This document shows positions 1-9,116 of a stretch of 64,000 nucleotides of DNA, in pieces. The position numbers were made by a program, and so were the translations under genes. Origin of the DNA: Bradyrhizobium sp. Gha (lineage in GTDB: Bacteria > Pseudomonadota > Alphaproteobacteria > Rhizobiales > Xanthobacteraceae). The stretch's first letter is position 1, and every line of letters begins with the position of its first letter. The notes below the pieces were generated by a model, which did no database searches, was not told the DNA's origin, and worked only from the letters and a program-made list of their open reading frames with translations. The stretch is taken from contig NZ_FOQM01000002.1 in assembly GCF_900113735.1 (NCBI RefSeq), forward strand, positions 124,001 through 188,000. Direction: 5' to 3'.

Positions 1-2079
1 CTCGTCTTCGATCGGAACGATCGAGCCCGCGCGTGCAAAGACCGGTAGCCGGCCCAGCGGTGCTGCGACGGTCACGGTTCGCCCGCCCTCGAACGGCGTC
101 CCGTCATGCCAGTCGTACCAGCCGCCAGGATGGGCGGGCAGATAGACCTCGCGCGTCGTCGCGCCCTCTTCCAGCACCGGAGCGACGAGGAGATCGGGAC
201 CGAGCATGAATGCGTCCTCGACGGCTGCGGCGACTGCGTCGGACGCGAAATCCCACAGCAGCGGGCGCACCGCGGGCACGTCGTCGGCCGCGGCGCGCCA
301 CATCTGGGTATACAGATAGGGGATGAGGCTGTGACGCAGGTTCATCGCGGATCGCACCTCGGGAAGCACGCTTTCATGCATCCAGGGCGTGTTGACGATG
401 CCGCTCGTCTTCCAGGAATTCATCACCATGCGCGGCCACAGCGCGCAAAACTCGACAAAGCGGCACAGCAGTTCCGGCCCGGGTGACGGGCCATGGAAAC
501 CGCCGACGTCATGGCCAATGTTGTAGAGGCCCGACAGGCTCATGTTGAGGCCCTGGGTCAGGTTGTAGCGCAGCGTCTTCCAGGACGTTTCGTTGTCGCC
601 GCTCCAGGTCTGGCCGTAGCGGGCGATGCCTGCGCTGCCGGCCCGCGTGATCGTGTAGGGACGCTTGTCCGGCGCCTGCGCAGCCTGGGTCTCGTAGGCA
701 AGCTTGTGCATCAACAGCGCCTGCGCCGGACGGGCCAGCGCCTGCGGATACGGCCGGCCGTCGCCATCGCACACCGCGTCTTCGTCCCAGATTTCGAATT
801 CATTGTTGTCGCTCCAGACCGCCGTCACGCCAAAGGCGAGCAGCGCGTCACGGATGCCGTTCGCCCACCACCGCCGTCCTTCCGGATTGGTGAAGTCGAC
901 ATGGAAGCCGAGGCCGTCCCAGAATTGCGCCACCGCCGGCTCGCCGGTCTCGCCATCGACGACCAGGATGCCATTGGCCCTGGCTTCAGCGAGCCGCGGG
1001 TGATCGTCGAGCAGGCAAGGCTTGATGTTGGTGACCGGCTGCATGCCGGCGGCCTTGAGCCGCGCCATGGTCGCCGCCGGGTCGGGAAACTTGTCGCGAT
1101 TCCAGTTGAAGACGTAGCGACGGTTGCCGATCGAGGTGTAGCCCGAGCCAAAGTGAAAACTGTCGCAGCGGATGCCGTGGCGCCTGCAATCCTCGATGAA
1201 GCCGGTGATGCGCGCGTCCGCGTCCGGTGCGTCCGCGATGGTCATGGTCGTCATCGCGAAGCCGAGCGTCCAACGCGGCGCGAAAGCCTGTCCGCCGGTC
1301 AGCCAGGAAAATCGGCGCGTGACCTCGGGTACCGTCGGGCCGGCGAGCACGTAATAATCGAGGTCGCCGTCCTCGGCACGGTAACTGCGGAACAGGCTAT
1401 GGTAATTGTCGAGCGTGCAGCCGAGATCGACCGAGCCGAGCGCAAGGTTGTCGTAGAAAATGCCGTGAGCACCGCGCGCGCCGTCGACGATGAAGAACGG
1501 CAGCATCTTGTAGAGCGGATCGGACAGCTCTGCGTCGAAGCCGCAGGGGTCGACGGCATCGATGGCGAAGCGCCGCCCTGTGCGATCGAGCGGACCTGCC
1601 TTGTCGCCGAGGCCATAATGGCGTTCGTCTTCATGTCGTTCCATCGCGTGCAGCAACGCACCGGTCTTGCGCGACAGGAAATAAGCCTGGGTCGGACGGT
1701 CGCGCAGGAATGGCTGATCCTCGCCGTTTCGGTTCCAGGCGATGCCGAACGGATCGAGCCGGATCTGCGCGCTGAGACCTGCGGCGGCGAGCGTGACGAT
1801 GCCGCCGGCCTCCGAAACCGTCGGCGCCGGATTGGCAAAGCCTGCGACGTCGTCGCGCTGCCGTCCCTCGAACGGCGGCTCGGTGCGATCAGGCGCGATC
1901 GCCCAGCCGCGATCGAGGCGATAGCCCTCCGGCCGGCGCAAGGTGACGCGGCCGATGTCGCGCTCGAGAATGGTGATGCGGAGCGTGGCGAGCGGGGCTG
2001 CCGCCGGTCCGGTCGAAAGTTCGAACAGCGCGGCATTGCCGTCGAGGCCGCGGAAGCGGCCGTGGGTCAGGGCTTTCAT
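1..2079 (-). CDS. GH31 family alpha-glucosidase (3' end cut by window)
   Basis: Glycoside hydrolase of family GH31, expected to cleave alpha-linked glucosides brought in by the adjacent ABC transporter, probably in the cytoplasm because no signal peptide is seen. 693 codons are present and the frame runs off the left edge. The family nucleophile motif WSDNNEFE is present with its Asp near residue 424, and the acid/base motif SGDNETSW has its Asp near residue 495; both match GH31 retaining enzymes. The N-terminal ~200 residues look like the usual beta-sandwich domain. The ATG at 2079 lies 19 bases after the stop of the ATPase gene, so this is the last gene of the operon seen here. Family assignment is solid. 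Substrate (maltose, isomaltose, trehalose-type or xyloside) cannot be read from sequence; the Asp-Asn-Asn-Glu form of the nucleophile loop favours a glucosidase over a YicI-type alpha-xylosidase, which is inference. Confidence 0.9.
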   Translation of the reverse strand, partial: MKALTHGRFRGLDGNAALFELSTGPAAAPLATLRITILERDIGRVTLRRPEGYRLDRGWAIAPDRTEPPFEGRQRDDVAGFANPAPTVSEAGGIVTLAAAGLSAQIRLDPFGIAWNRNGEDQPFLRDRPTQAYFLSRKTGALLHAMERHEDERHYGLGDKAGPLDRTGRRFAIDAVDPCGFDAELSDPLYKMLPFFIVDGARGAHGIFYDNLALGSVDLGCTLDNYHSLFRSYRAEDGDLDYYVLAGPTVPEVTRRFSWLTGGQAFAPRWTLGFAMTTMTIADAPDADARITGFIEDCRRHGIRCDSFHFGSGYTSIGNRRYVFNWNRDKFPDPAATMARLKAAGMQPVTNIKPCLLDDHPRLAEARANGILVVDGETGEPAVAQFWDGLGFHVDFTNPEGRRWWANGIRDALLAFGVTAVWSDNNEFEIWDEDAVCDGDGRPYPQALARPAQALLMHKLAYETQAAQAPDKRPYTITRAGSAGIARYGQTWSGDNETSWKTLRYNLTQGLNMSLSGLYNIGHDVGGFHGPSPGPELLCRFVEFCALWPRMVMNSWKTSGIVNTPWMHESVLPEVRSAMNLRHSLIPYLYTQMWRAAADDVPAVRPLLWDFASDAVAAAVEDAFMLGPDLLVAPVLEEGATTREVYLPAHPGGWYDWHDGTPFEGGRTVTVAAPLGRLPVFARAGSIVPIEDE

Positions 2080-2098
2080 GGGATAGGCTCCGGGTCTC

Positions 2099-3181
2099 TC
2101 AGGGCCGCGCGAGGGCCGCGCCCGTTGTTGCATCGAAGATGTGCAGATGGTCGGCGGCGAAGCGGATCGCGATCGCATCGCCGCGGTGGAACTGCGACTG
2201 GCCGTCCTGGCGCAGTGTGATCTGCGGCAGGCCGGGCGCCGAGGCGTAGATGAACGCCTCGCCGCCAAGCTGTTCGACGAGATCGACGGTGGCGCCGAGC
2301 ATGCCCGTGTCGGATGCGACGTCGATATGCTCGGGACGGATGCCGAGCGTCACGCGCGCTCCGGCAACGAGGCCGGATGCGGTCCGGGGCAATTCGAGTT
2401 CGCGCTCACCCACGGTCAGGCGCAGCGTGCCGTCGTCGGACGTCACCACAGCCGGCAGGAAGTTCATGCGGGGTGAACCGATGAAGCCGGCAACGAAGGC
2501 GTTCGAGGGTCGGTTGTAGAGTTCGAGCGGCGTGCCGACCTGTTCGATCCGGCCGGCGTTGAGCACCACGATGCGGTCGGCCAGCGTCATGGCTTCGACC
2601 TGATCGTGGGTGACGTAGATCATCGTGCCGCCGAGCTTGGCATGCAGCGCAGCAAGTTCCTTGCGCGTCGCGACGCGCAATTCGGCGTCGAGGTTCGACA
2701 GCGGCTCGTCGAACAGGAATATCTTCGGATCGCGCACGATGGCCCGTCCGATGGCGACGCGCTGGCGCTGGCCGCCGGAGAGCGCCTTCGGTTTGCGGTC
2801 GAGATAATCCGTGAGCCGCAGCATGGCCGCGGCACGCGCCACTCGCGCCTGGATCTCCGCAGGCTTGAGCCCCATGTTCTCGAGCGCGAAGGCCATGTTC
2901 TTGGCCACGCTCATGTGCGGATAAAGCGCATAGGACTGGAACACCATGGCGAGCCCCCGCTCGGACGCCGGCAGGTGCGTGACCCGCTCGCCGTCGATGA
3001 GGACCTCGCCGCTGGTGACGTTTTCGAGGCCGGCTATGACCCGCAGCAGCGTCGACTTTCCGCAGCCGGAGGGGCCGACGAAGACGACGAATTCGCCATC
3101 CTTCACCGCCAGATCAATGCCGTGCAGCACGTCGATATTGGCGAAGGATTTGCGTGCGCCCGTGAGTTTCAATTCAGCCAT
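2099..3181 (-). CDS. Sugar ABC transporter ATP-binding protein, MalK/UgpC type
   Basis: ATPase of a CUT1-class carbohydrate importer, acting on the cytoplasmic face with the two permeases upstream. 360 residues, the usual length for MalK/UgpC. Walker A GPSGCGKST is at residues 36-44, the signature LSGGQRQRV and Walker B FLFDEPLSNLDA follow, and the H-loop reads VTHDQ. After about residue 235 comes the C-terminal OB-fold regulatory domain typical of the MalK group (GIRPEHI motif). The gene starts 16 bases after the stop of the second permease. Such ATPases are sometimes shared between several importers in Rhizobiales, so its partner set may be wider than this operon. Confidence 0.95.
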   Translation of the reverse strand: MAELKLTGARKSFANIDVLHGIDLAVKDGEFVVFVGPSGCGKSTLLRVIAGLENVTSGEVLIDGERVTHLPASERGLAMVFQSYALYPHMSVAKNMAFALENMGLKPAEIQARVARAAAMLRLTDYLDRKPKALSGGQRQRVAIGRAIVRDPKIFLFDEPLSNLDAELRVATRKELAALHAKLGGTMIYVTHDQVEAMTLADRIVVLNAGRIEQVGTPLELYNRPSNAFVAGFIGSPRMNFLPAVVTSDDGTLRLTVGERELELPRTASGLVAGARVTLGIRPEHIDVASDTGMLGATVDLVEQLGGEAFIYASAPGLPQITLRQDGQSQFHRGDAIAIRFAADHLHIFDATTGAALARP

Positions 3182-3197
3182 TGGATAGTCCGATCGG

Positions 3198-4253
3198 TCA
3201 TTTCATTCCCGTCGAGCCGATGCCCGTCGCGATGAAACGCTGGAGGAATACGAAGACGAGCGCGACGGGAATGAGCGTCACGACCGTCATCGCAAGCAAG
3301 TAGTGCCACTGGGTCTGGAGTTCGCCCTGGAACGCATTGAGCGCGATCTGCAGCGTGTAGACCTCGGTCTTGGTCAGGACTGCCAGCGGCCACAGGAATT
3401 CGTTCCAGCGCCACATGATCGAGAAGATCGCCAAGACCGCGAGCGCCGGCAGGGTCAGCGGCATCACGATGCGCCAATAGATCTGCCACTCGGACGCCTT
3501 GTCCATACGCGCGGCCTCGATCAGATCCTTCGGCAGGGTCAGCATGTATTGCCGCAGCAGGAATACCCCCGTCGGCGTCGCCGCCCCCGGGAGGATCACC
3601 GCCCACAGCGAGTTGGCGAGGCCAAGTTCGGTCACCACCAGATAGACCGGCACCAGGATGATGGTCATCGGGATCATCAGCGTTCCGATCACCGCCAGCG
3701 TCGCCGCCTGCTTACCGGGAAACTGGTAGACGGCGAGCCCGTAGGCAGCCATGGAATTGATCAGCAGTGTGATCAGCGTCGCGACAACAGTCACGAACAC
3801 CGAATTGAACAGGAAGCGCAGGAAGGCGAAGCGCTGGAGCGGCTCGCTGTAATTCTCGGTCGCAAGCGCGACGCGGCGCACGGGTTCACGCTTGTCGATC
3901 GCGACGCGGTACTGTTTTGAGGGATCGGCGGGATCGACCATCTGCGCCACGAGCCCGATGCGCCGAACCTGCGCCAATTCGCGGACGGAGCCGTCGGGAA
4001 GCGTCGTGCGGAACAGCGGCAGCTTCTGGGGTTGGCCGGGCACCGTCACTTCGACCTGCGCGAAAGGCAGCAGCGACGGCGGAAACTCAAGCAGCGCACT
4101 CTCGGTCTTGAACGATGACAGCACCAGCCACAGCACCGGGCCGAACATCAGCATGACGCCGAGCGCGAGATAGACATAGGCGGCGATATCGGTCCAGTGC
4201 AGCGGCCGTCCGGGCCCATTGCGACGTTGACCAAGCAAAATCCCAAGGCGCAT
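3198..4253 (-). CDS. Sugar ABC transporter permease, MalG-like
   Basis: Inner-membrane permease subunit of the same CUT1 importer, 351 residues. The EAA coupling motif is present (EAARMDKASEWQIYWRIVMP) in the cytoplasmic loop that docks on the ATPase. TM1 lies near residues 25-48. Between it and the next membrane segment (near residue 130) there is a long hydrophilic stretch of about 75 residues rich in charged residues, predicted periplasmic, then five further hydrophobic segments. An extended first periplasmic loop is seen in some alphaproteobacterial MalG homologues such as AglG. It begins nine bases after the stop of the MalF-like gene, consistent with one transcript. Confidence 0.92.
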   Translation of the reverse strand: MRLGILLGQRRNGPGRPLHWTDIAAYVYLALGVMLMFGPVLWLVLSSFKTESALLEFPPSLLPFAQVEVTVPGQPQKLPLFRTTLPDGSVRELAQVRRIGLVAQMVDPADPSKQYRVAIDKREPVRRVALATENYSEPLQRFAFLRFLFNSVFVTVVATLITLLINSMAAYGLAVYQFPGKQAATLAVIGTLMIPMTIILVPVYLVVTELGLANSLWAVILPGAATPTGVFLLRQYMLTLPKDLIEAARMDKASEWQIYWRIVMPLTLPALAVLAIFSIMWRWNEFLWPLAVLTKTEVYTLQIALNAFQGELQTQWHYLLAMTVVTLIPVALVFVFLQRFIATGIGSTGMK

Positions 4254-4262
4254 GCGGTGACC

Positions 4263-5333
4263 TCAGATCTCTTTGCGCCGCGCGGCGGCGAACTGCAGGA
4301 GCGTCAGGACGAACAGGACCAGACCGAGCACGACCGAGGCGGCCGCGGCGAGGCCGAAATTCTGCACCTGGCTGGCGAAGCCGGTCTCGTAGATGTACTG
4401 GACGACCATCAGTGTCGCGGTGCCCGGACCGCCGCCGGTCAGCACGAAGACCTCGTCGAAGGTTTGCGCGCCCTTGATGAGCGCGAGCACGATCACGACG
4501 ATCATGTTCGGCCACAGCAGCGGCAGCGTGATGCGTGTCAGCACGCGCCAGCGCGGCGTCGCGTCCATCTCCGCCGCCTCGTAGAGGTCCGCCGGGATCG
4601 CCTGCAGGCCGGCGAGCAGGATCAGGGTGTAGAACCCCATATGCGCCCATACCGATACGAACACCGCCCAGAACATCGCCCAGCCGGGATCGACGAAGAA
4701 CAGGATCTTCTGACCGCCGAGCGTGGTGATGGCGGCATTGAGCAGCCCGTCGCGCTGCAGAATCCATTTCCAGATCAGCGCAACGACGACGGGCGACAGC
4801 AGGACAGGGAAGAAATACACCGCGCGGAAGAAGCCGCGCCCGCGGATCTTCATGTTGAGGACCAGCGCGGTGATCAGCGAGAACAGCACCATCGCGGTCA
4901 CCTGAAATACGACAAACTTTGTCGTATTGGCGACGCCGCGCCAGAAATGGTCCTCGCGGCAACTCGACGGATCGAGATAGGAGCCGCAGTCGAACAGATA
5001 GGCGAACTGCTCAGCGCCGACATAGGGGCGCTCCGAGGGAAACAGGGCCGTGCCGCCGGTCACCGAGAACACGATGTTGATGCCGATCGGCAGGAATACG
5101 AAGAGGCCGAAGAATGCGAAGTTGGGCAGCAGGAACACGTAGGCCATGCGCCGCACGCCGATTGCGCGTTGCAGCCATCGCATCGGCGGATCGAGCACGC
5201 GCAGCGCCAGTCCCACGGGCAGGACCGCGACGCGCGCGAGCGCGCCAGCGGCCATGCCGGGCTGCGGCCGGGCAGCGGTCGGCGCGTCCGACATCGCGGT
5301 GATCCCTCGATCCTGTGAACCCATCGCCGTCAC
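4263..5333 (-). CDS. Sugar ABC transporter permease, MalF-like
   Basis: First permease of the CUT1 importer. The EAA motif reads EAAEMDATPRWRVLTRITLP. There is an N-terminal cytoplasmic tail of about 50 residues, a first membrane segment near residues 65-90, a periplasmic loop, then five more segments. The loop carries two cysteines nine residues apart (CGSYLDPSSC), which could form a periplasmic disulfide. The chosen GTG at 5333 overlaps the stop of the substrate-binding protein gene as GTGA, which suggests translational coupling; in-frame ATGs at 5324 and 5291 are alternatives giving slightly shorter proteins. 356 residues as annotated. Confidence 0.92.
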   Translation of the reverse strand: MTAMGSQDRGITAMSDAPTAARPQPGMAAGALARVAVLPVGLALRVLDPPMRWLQRAIGVRRMAYVFLLPNFAFFGLFVFLPIGINIVFSVTGGTALFPSERPYVGAEQFAYLFDCGSYLDPSSCREDHFWRGVANTTKFVVFQVTAMVLFSLITALVLNMKIRGRGFFRAVYFFPVLLSPVVVALIWKWILQRDGLLNAAITTLGGQKILFFVDPGWAMFWAVFVSVWAHMGFYTLILLAGLQAIPADLYEAAEMDATPRWRVLTRITLPLLWPNMIVVIVLALIKGAQTFDEVFVLTGGGPGTATLMVVQYIYETGFASQVQNFGLAAAASVVLGLVLFVLTLLQFAAARRKEI

Positions 5334-6622
5334 TTCTTGTTCCGCTCGGCGATCTGCTGCGCGACGTCAGCGGTGATGCGCTTCTCGGCGTCTTCGAGCG
5401 TCGTTTCGCCCGACACCGCCTGCCCGAGCCGGCTGATGACGGCGTTGAAGATGATTCGGCTGTTGACGTAGCCCTGGGTCCGGTAAGCGAGCGGCGAAAC
5501 CTGGCCAGCGCTTGCGGTGAAAATCTTCAGTGCCGCCGCGGCTTCCGGGCTGGCCGTCGGATAGTCGATGCCCTTCTTGGTGAGCCCGAGATGGCCAGGC
5601 ACGAACAGGGAGCGCGCACAGAACTCCGCCAGCACCGGTTCGCTTGCGAGATAATCCATCACCCGCGCGACTTCCTTGGGATGCTGGGTGGTCTTGAAGG
5701 CCATGAGAGCGGCGCCGCCCGGCATGCTGCTGCATCCGCCCGGCCCGCAAGGGTTGGGGACCGCCACCCAGTCGAAGGCGTTGTCCACGGTCTTGGCGAA
5801 TTGGGCGATCTGCCACGACCCGGACAGATACATGACGACCTGCGCGTTCTTGAATTCGTCGTTGGCGCCGCGATAGGCCGTACCGGAGACCGAGCCCCAG
5901 AGCTCTTTCGACATGACGCCGGACTTGTGCCAGTCGTAGACCAGCTGCGCGGCGCGCTTGAAGCCGTCGTCGACGACATCAGGCTCGCCGTTTGCACCGA
6001 AAACCTTCGTGCCTTGCGACATGGCAAGCGCATAGAAGCGATGGCCCGAGCGGTCGACCGCGAGCGGGAACGGCGCCTGGACCTTGCCCGCAACCTCCTT
6101 CACCGCCTTCGCCCAGTCCTCCCAGGTCGATTTGCCGCCCGGCATCGCGACCCCGGCCTGCTCGAACAGGGTCTTGTTGACGAAGGGGCCGGTGACGGTG
6201 AGCTGGGTCATGAAGCCCGGAATGGCCTGCGTGTCGCCCGCCGGGCGCATCCATTCGAGGAAGGGCCCGAAATTCGTCTCCCAATAGCCGGGGTCCTTGA
6301 GAAAGGGGCGCATGTCGAGCGCGAAGCGCGACAGGCCGCCCATATCGACGACGCGCGCGATGTCGGGGCCCTGGCCTGAGGCCAGCTGCACGGGCAGATT
6401 CTCGTTGACCGCCTTGTAGGGCACCTGATCGAGAACGACCTCGATGTCCTTGTTCTGCTCGTGGAAGCGCTTGAGCAGGTCGGCCATCACCTCGCCCTCG
6501 TTGCCATCCGAGTACCAGGCCATCCGGAGAGTCGTCGTCTCGGCCGCGGCAGGCCGGCCGAGCACGGTGGCGCACAGAAGGGACAGCGTAAGAGACGTGA
6601 TGACGGGGGTGACGGCACGCAT
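5330..6622 (-). CDS. Sugar ABC transporter substrate-binding protein (SBP family 1)
   Basis: Periplasmic extracellular solute-binding protein that delivers a sugar to the two permeases downstream. 430 residues from the ATG at 6622, which is preceded by a good ribosome site (TGTGGAGGAA) and starts a clear Sec signal peptide with cleavage near residue 27 (GRPAAAE). The mature N-terminus TTLRMAWYSDGNEGEVMADLLKRF is of the MalE/UgpB type. It is the first gene of the operon and lies behind the LacI operator, so it is expected to be induced by the transported sugar. The neighbouring GH31 enzyme suggests an alpha-glucoside ligand; this is inference. Confidence 0.93.
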   Translation of the reverse strand: MRAVTPVITSLTLSLLCATVLGRPAAAETTTLRMAWYSDGNEGEVMADLLKRFHEQNKDIEVVLDQVPYKAVNENLPVQLASGQGPDIARVVDMGGLSRFALDMRPFLKDPGYWETNFGPFLEWMRPAGDTQAIPGFMTQLTVTGPFVNKTLFEQAGVAMPGGKSTWEDWAKAVKEVAGKVQAPFPLAVDRSGHRFYALAMSQGTKVFGANGEPDVVDDGFKRAAQLVYDWHKSGVMSKELWGSVSGTAYRGANDEFKNAQVVMYLSGSWQIAQFAKTVDNAFDWVAVPNPCGPGGCSSMPGGAALMAFKTTQHPKEVARVMDYLASEPVLAEFCARSLFVPGHLGLTKKGIDYPTASPEAAAALKIFTASAGQVSPLAYRTQGYVNSRIIFNAVISRLGQAVSGETTLEDAEKRITADVAQQIAERNKK

Positions 6623-6837
6623 GATCGTTCTTCCTCCACACTTGCCGGCCCCTGCTGGGGCCGCGTGAGACAGGCGCATCCGGTCCGTTCTCCGACGGAT
6701 CCCGAAGCGCCAGACGTTTCCTTCCACATCGGCATCCGCCCGGGCGGATGCCGTTTTTCGTGCCATTGGGCGCCTGCTTCCGCTGACGCAGAGATCGGGC
6801 GGCAGCGCCGTCGCGAGGCGCTTGCAAGGCCAAAACT

Positions 6838-6866
6838 ATGTTGGCAAACGTTTGCCTAACTGTCAA
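6838..6866 (-). promoter_or_regulatory. Promoter of the sugar ABC operon with LacI operator in the spacer
   Basis: On the minus strand a perfect TTGACA (6866-6861) is followed after 17 bases by CAACAT (6843-6838) as a candidate -10 box (three of six consensus positions). The spacer contains nearly all of the perfect palindrome GGCAAACGTTTGCC (6843-6856), a typical CG-centred LacI-family operator. Repressor bound here would occlude RNA polymerase. The -10 assignment is the weakest part. Confidence 0.75.
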
Positions 6867-6942
6867 TCGTGTTTAAATCACCCTGTAGGGTCTCGGAAGG
6901 AGGCTCAACCGTGGCTATAGGTTGCAATCGGACCAAGCCCCC

Positions 6943-7935
6943 ATGAGGCCGATGCCGGAAGACGTTTCACTTGCCACAGTCGCGGCCCGCGCCGGCGTTT
7001 CAGTTTCGACCGTATCGCGGATCGTCAATGGCGAGATGCGCCGCGCCTCGCCAGCCACCGTGGCGCGGGTGCTCGACGCGATCGACGCGGTTGGCTACCG
7101 GCCAAATCCGGTGGGACGCGCGCTCCAGCGCGGCCAAAGCCAGCTAGTCGCGATGATCGCGGCCAACCTCGACAATCCGGCGATGGCGACGATCGCAAGT
7201 TCGACCGAGGCGGCGCTGCGCGAGGCGGGCTATGTCATGGTCTTGTGCGATACGCACGACCGGCCCGAGCTTCAGGACGAGTATCTCCATGCGATGCGGG
7301 CCCAGATGGTGAGCGGCTACGTCCTCGTCGCCGCGGTGCCCAGCCCCGGCTTGAGCGAGCTTTCCGCGTCGGGCGTCCCGGTCGTGTTCGTGAACCGCCG
7401 TGATCCGAACGGCAACGGCCCGTTCGTCGGAATCGACGACTGCGCGGCGGGTGCCCGCGTCGCCGACTATTTCGCCGATCTCGGGCGGCGAGCCCCGGCC
7501 GTTGTTTTTCCACGGCTGGGCTCGTCCGCATCGCGAGACCGTGTGGCAGGCTTCCTGGCCAGGCTGCGGGAGCGTGGATGGTCCGACGAGGCGATCATCC
7601 GGGCCGACGGGGAAGGGCGATCGCATCTGCAAATAGGCTACGATGCCGGCGCGCGAATTTTCGGCGGCAGCGAGACGCCGGACGCCATTCTCTGTGTGAG
7701 CGACCAAATCGCGTACGGCGTGAACCGGCGCGCCCTTGAACACGGCCTGAAGATTCCCGGCGATTGCGAACTGGTCAGCATCGACGGCACGCCTCTCAAC
7801 CACTGGGTTGCACCCTGGCTGAAGTCGATCGAAATTCCCTACGCCGTTTACGGGGCGGAGATCGTCACGGGCCTGCAATTGATCTGGCGAGGCGAAGCTT
7901 TTGGCGAACGCCTGCTTCCCTGCAAGTTCGGCTGA
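6943..7935 (+). CDS. LacI family transcriptional regulator
   Basis: Sugar-responsive repressor, 330 residues from the ATG at 6943. The N-terminal helix-turn-helix (VSLATVAARAGVSVSTVSRI, near residues 8-27) and hinge helix are followed by a periplasmic-binding-protein-like sensor domain. It is divergent from the ABC importer operon and its probable operator sits 87 bases upstream, so it likely controls both itself and the importer. Start choice is uncertain: a TTG at 6922 lies 18 bases after the only strong purine tract (GGAAGGAGG, 6895-6903) and would add seven residues. The inducer is unknown. Confidence 0.93.
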   Translation: MRPMPEDVSLATVAARAGVSVSTVSRIVNGEMRRASPATVARVLDAIDAVGYRPNPVGRALQRGQSQLVAMIAANLDNPAMATIASSTEAALREAGYVMVLCDTHDRPELQDEYLHAMRAQMVSGYVLVAAVPSPGLSELSASGVPVVFVNRRDPNGNGPFVGIDDCAAGARVADYFADLGRRAPAVVFPRLGSSASRDRVAGFLARLRERGWSDEAIIRADGEGRSHLQIGYDAGARIFGGSETPDAILCVSDQIAYGVNRRALEHGLKIPGDCELVSIDGTPLNHWVAPWLKSIEIPYAVYGAEIVTGLQLIWRGEAFGERLLPCKFG

Positions 7936-8156
7936 TACGCGACCGTTCACGGCGTTCTGGCAGGCGGATGCGTGGTCGCTTGAATCATATAGTTCTTTCA
8001 ATGATATAGCGGTTCGTTCGGGATGGCGCACCAAGCCTTGCAGCTGCGCTTGGCGCGGCCGATCTCCTGTCGCTGCGTTCATCGGAGCAATCGCCAAAAA
8101 GCCATAACAGGCGGGTGAGACTTTACTTAGTGAGAGCTCGGCAGGGGACGGCTACA

Positions 8157-8552
8157 ATGGTCTGGAAATCATCTCTCGTGCTGGGAGCCGTCCTCTCGAT
8201 CGCCGCATGTCCTTCAAGCGCGCAGCAGCGCGCGGAGTTCGACGCGTGCACGGCCGAGGCCAATGGCGTTTCCTCGAAGATGCTGGATTGCGGCAAAGTC
8301 GAAATCGGCAAGTGGGATGCGCGACTGAATGCCGCCTATCAGAGGCTTCTGCACGGGTCCGCGGACGAGAAGCGGGCGCAATTGCAGCAAGAGCAGAGGG
8401 CCTGGCTCAAGCATCATTTGAGCGAGACCCATCGTCTGGCCAGCGATCCCGATAATGGGTCCGTCGCATTCCTCGACTCCCAGTCGTTTGAATTGGATGA
8501 CCTGGTCCAGCGAACGCTGCAGCTTGAAAAGCGCCTCACCGGGAAGCCTTGA
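8157..8552 (+). CDS. Exported LprI-like (DUF1311) protein
   Basis: 131-residue protein with a signal peptide ending near residue 23 and then a DUF1311/LprI-type domain: paired cysteines (DACTAEANG and LDCGKVEIG), LNAAYQRLL, then a QRAW motif and a DNGSVAFLD segment that corresponds to the glycine/serine part of the family. Members are periplasmic; LprI of Mycobacterium inhibits lysozyme, but most members have no tested role. The ATG at 8157 has AGGGGA at good spacing and begins the signal peptide. Part of the 3' end is repeated, inverted and with an internal deletion, at 10629-10696. Confidence 0.75.
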   Translation: MVWKSSLVLGAVLSIAACPSSAQQRAEFDACTAEANGVSSKMLDCGKVEIGKWDARLNAAYQRLLHGSADEKRAQLQQEQRAWLKHHLSETHRLASDPDNGSVAFLDSQSFELDDLVQRTLQLEKRLTGKP

Positions 8553-8807
8553 TGGGCAGCCGTCCACGGCGTCGAGAGTTTCCAGTCCATTTCATCTGGA
8601 GGCCAGGGCCGCTCCCGCCCCGCGCGACCGCGCGCTTGTAACTACTCCGGTGTGACGTCAGGGCCCCGCAAAATCCATGGCGACCTAGGAGGACCCTTTC
8701 AGACGCGAAGGCCCGCAAACACAAGCAGGTTACCACTTAATAGCAGTCGCCTGGTCTGCCGTTGTTCGCGAGTATCGGTGATCATGCACTCGCCGAGAGC
8801 TACGACA

Positions 8808-9116
8808 ATGGCCAACAACCACCTTGTGCAGCCATCTTCCACACTTCAGCAACACAGCAACAAGCATAGACTCGGCGTCTGGACCACAATCCTCGTGCTC
8901 GGACCGATCGCTGCTGCCCTCGTTCTTGGAGGTGGAACGCGCATCTCTGACGGCTTCGAACCATTCGAGAAATCAGCGAATGAGCGCGTCTTCCAAGCCT
9001 TCGAAGAGATCAAGGGGCTTGCGCCGGTCTCTGACGACCTCAGGACCGCGCTGGCGTCGCTGAGCCAGAGCGTCCAAGGCACGCAGAACCCGCCGGTTAA
9101 GGCCGAGGGGCAATGA
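8808..9116 (+). CDS. Hypothetical protein with one membrane segment
   Basis: Unrecognised. From the ATG at 8808 it encodes about 102 residues: a polar N-terminus, one hydrophobic segment (near residues 24-43, LGVWTTILVLGPIAAALVLG) and a hydrophilic C-terminal tail of about 55 residues. The ribosome site is weak (GAGAG), and another in-frame ATG lies at 8784. It lies in the less GC-rich patch between two exported-protein genes. It could be a real single-pass membrane protein or chance coding; no family motif was seen. Confidence 0.4.
   Translation: MANNHLVQPSSTLQQHSNKHRLGVWTTILVLGPIAAALVLGGGTRISDGFEPFEKSANERVFQAFEEIKGLAPVSDDLRTALASLSQSVQGTQNPPVKAEGQ

Noticed and set aside
493..2220. 575-codon open frame on the plus strand
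   Set aside because: It is antisense to the GH31 gene, which has intact catalytic motifs; the plus frame has an Arg/Ala/Glu-rich composition typical of antisense frames in high-GC DNA.
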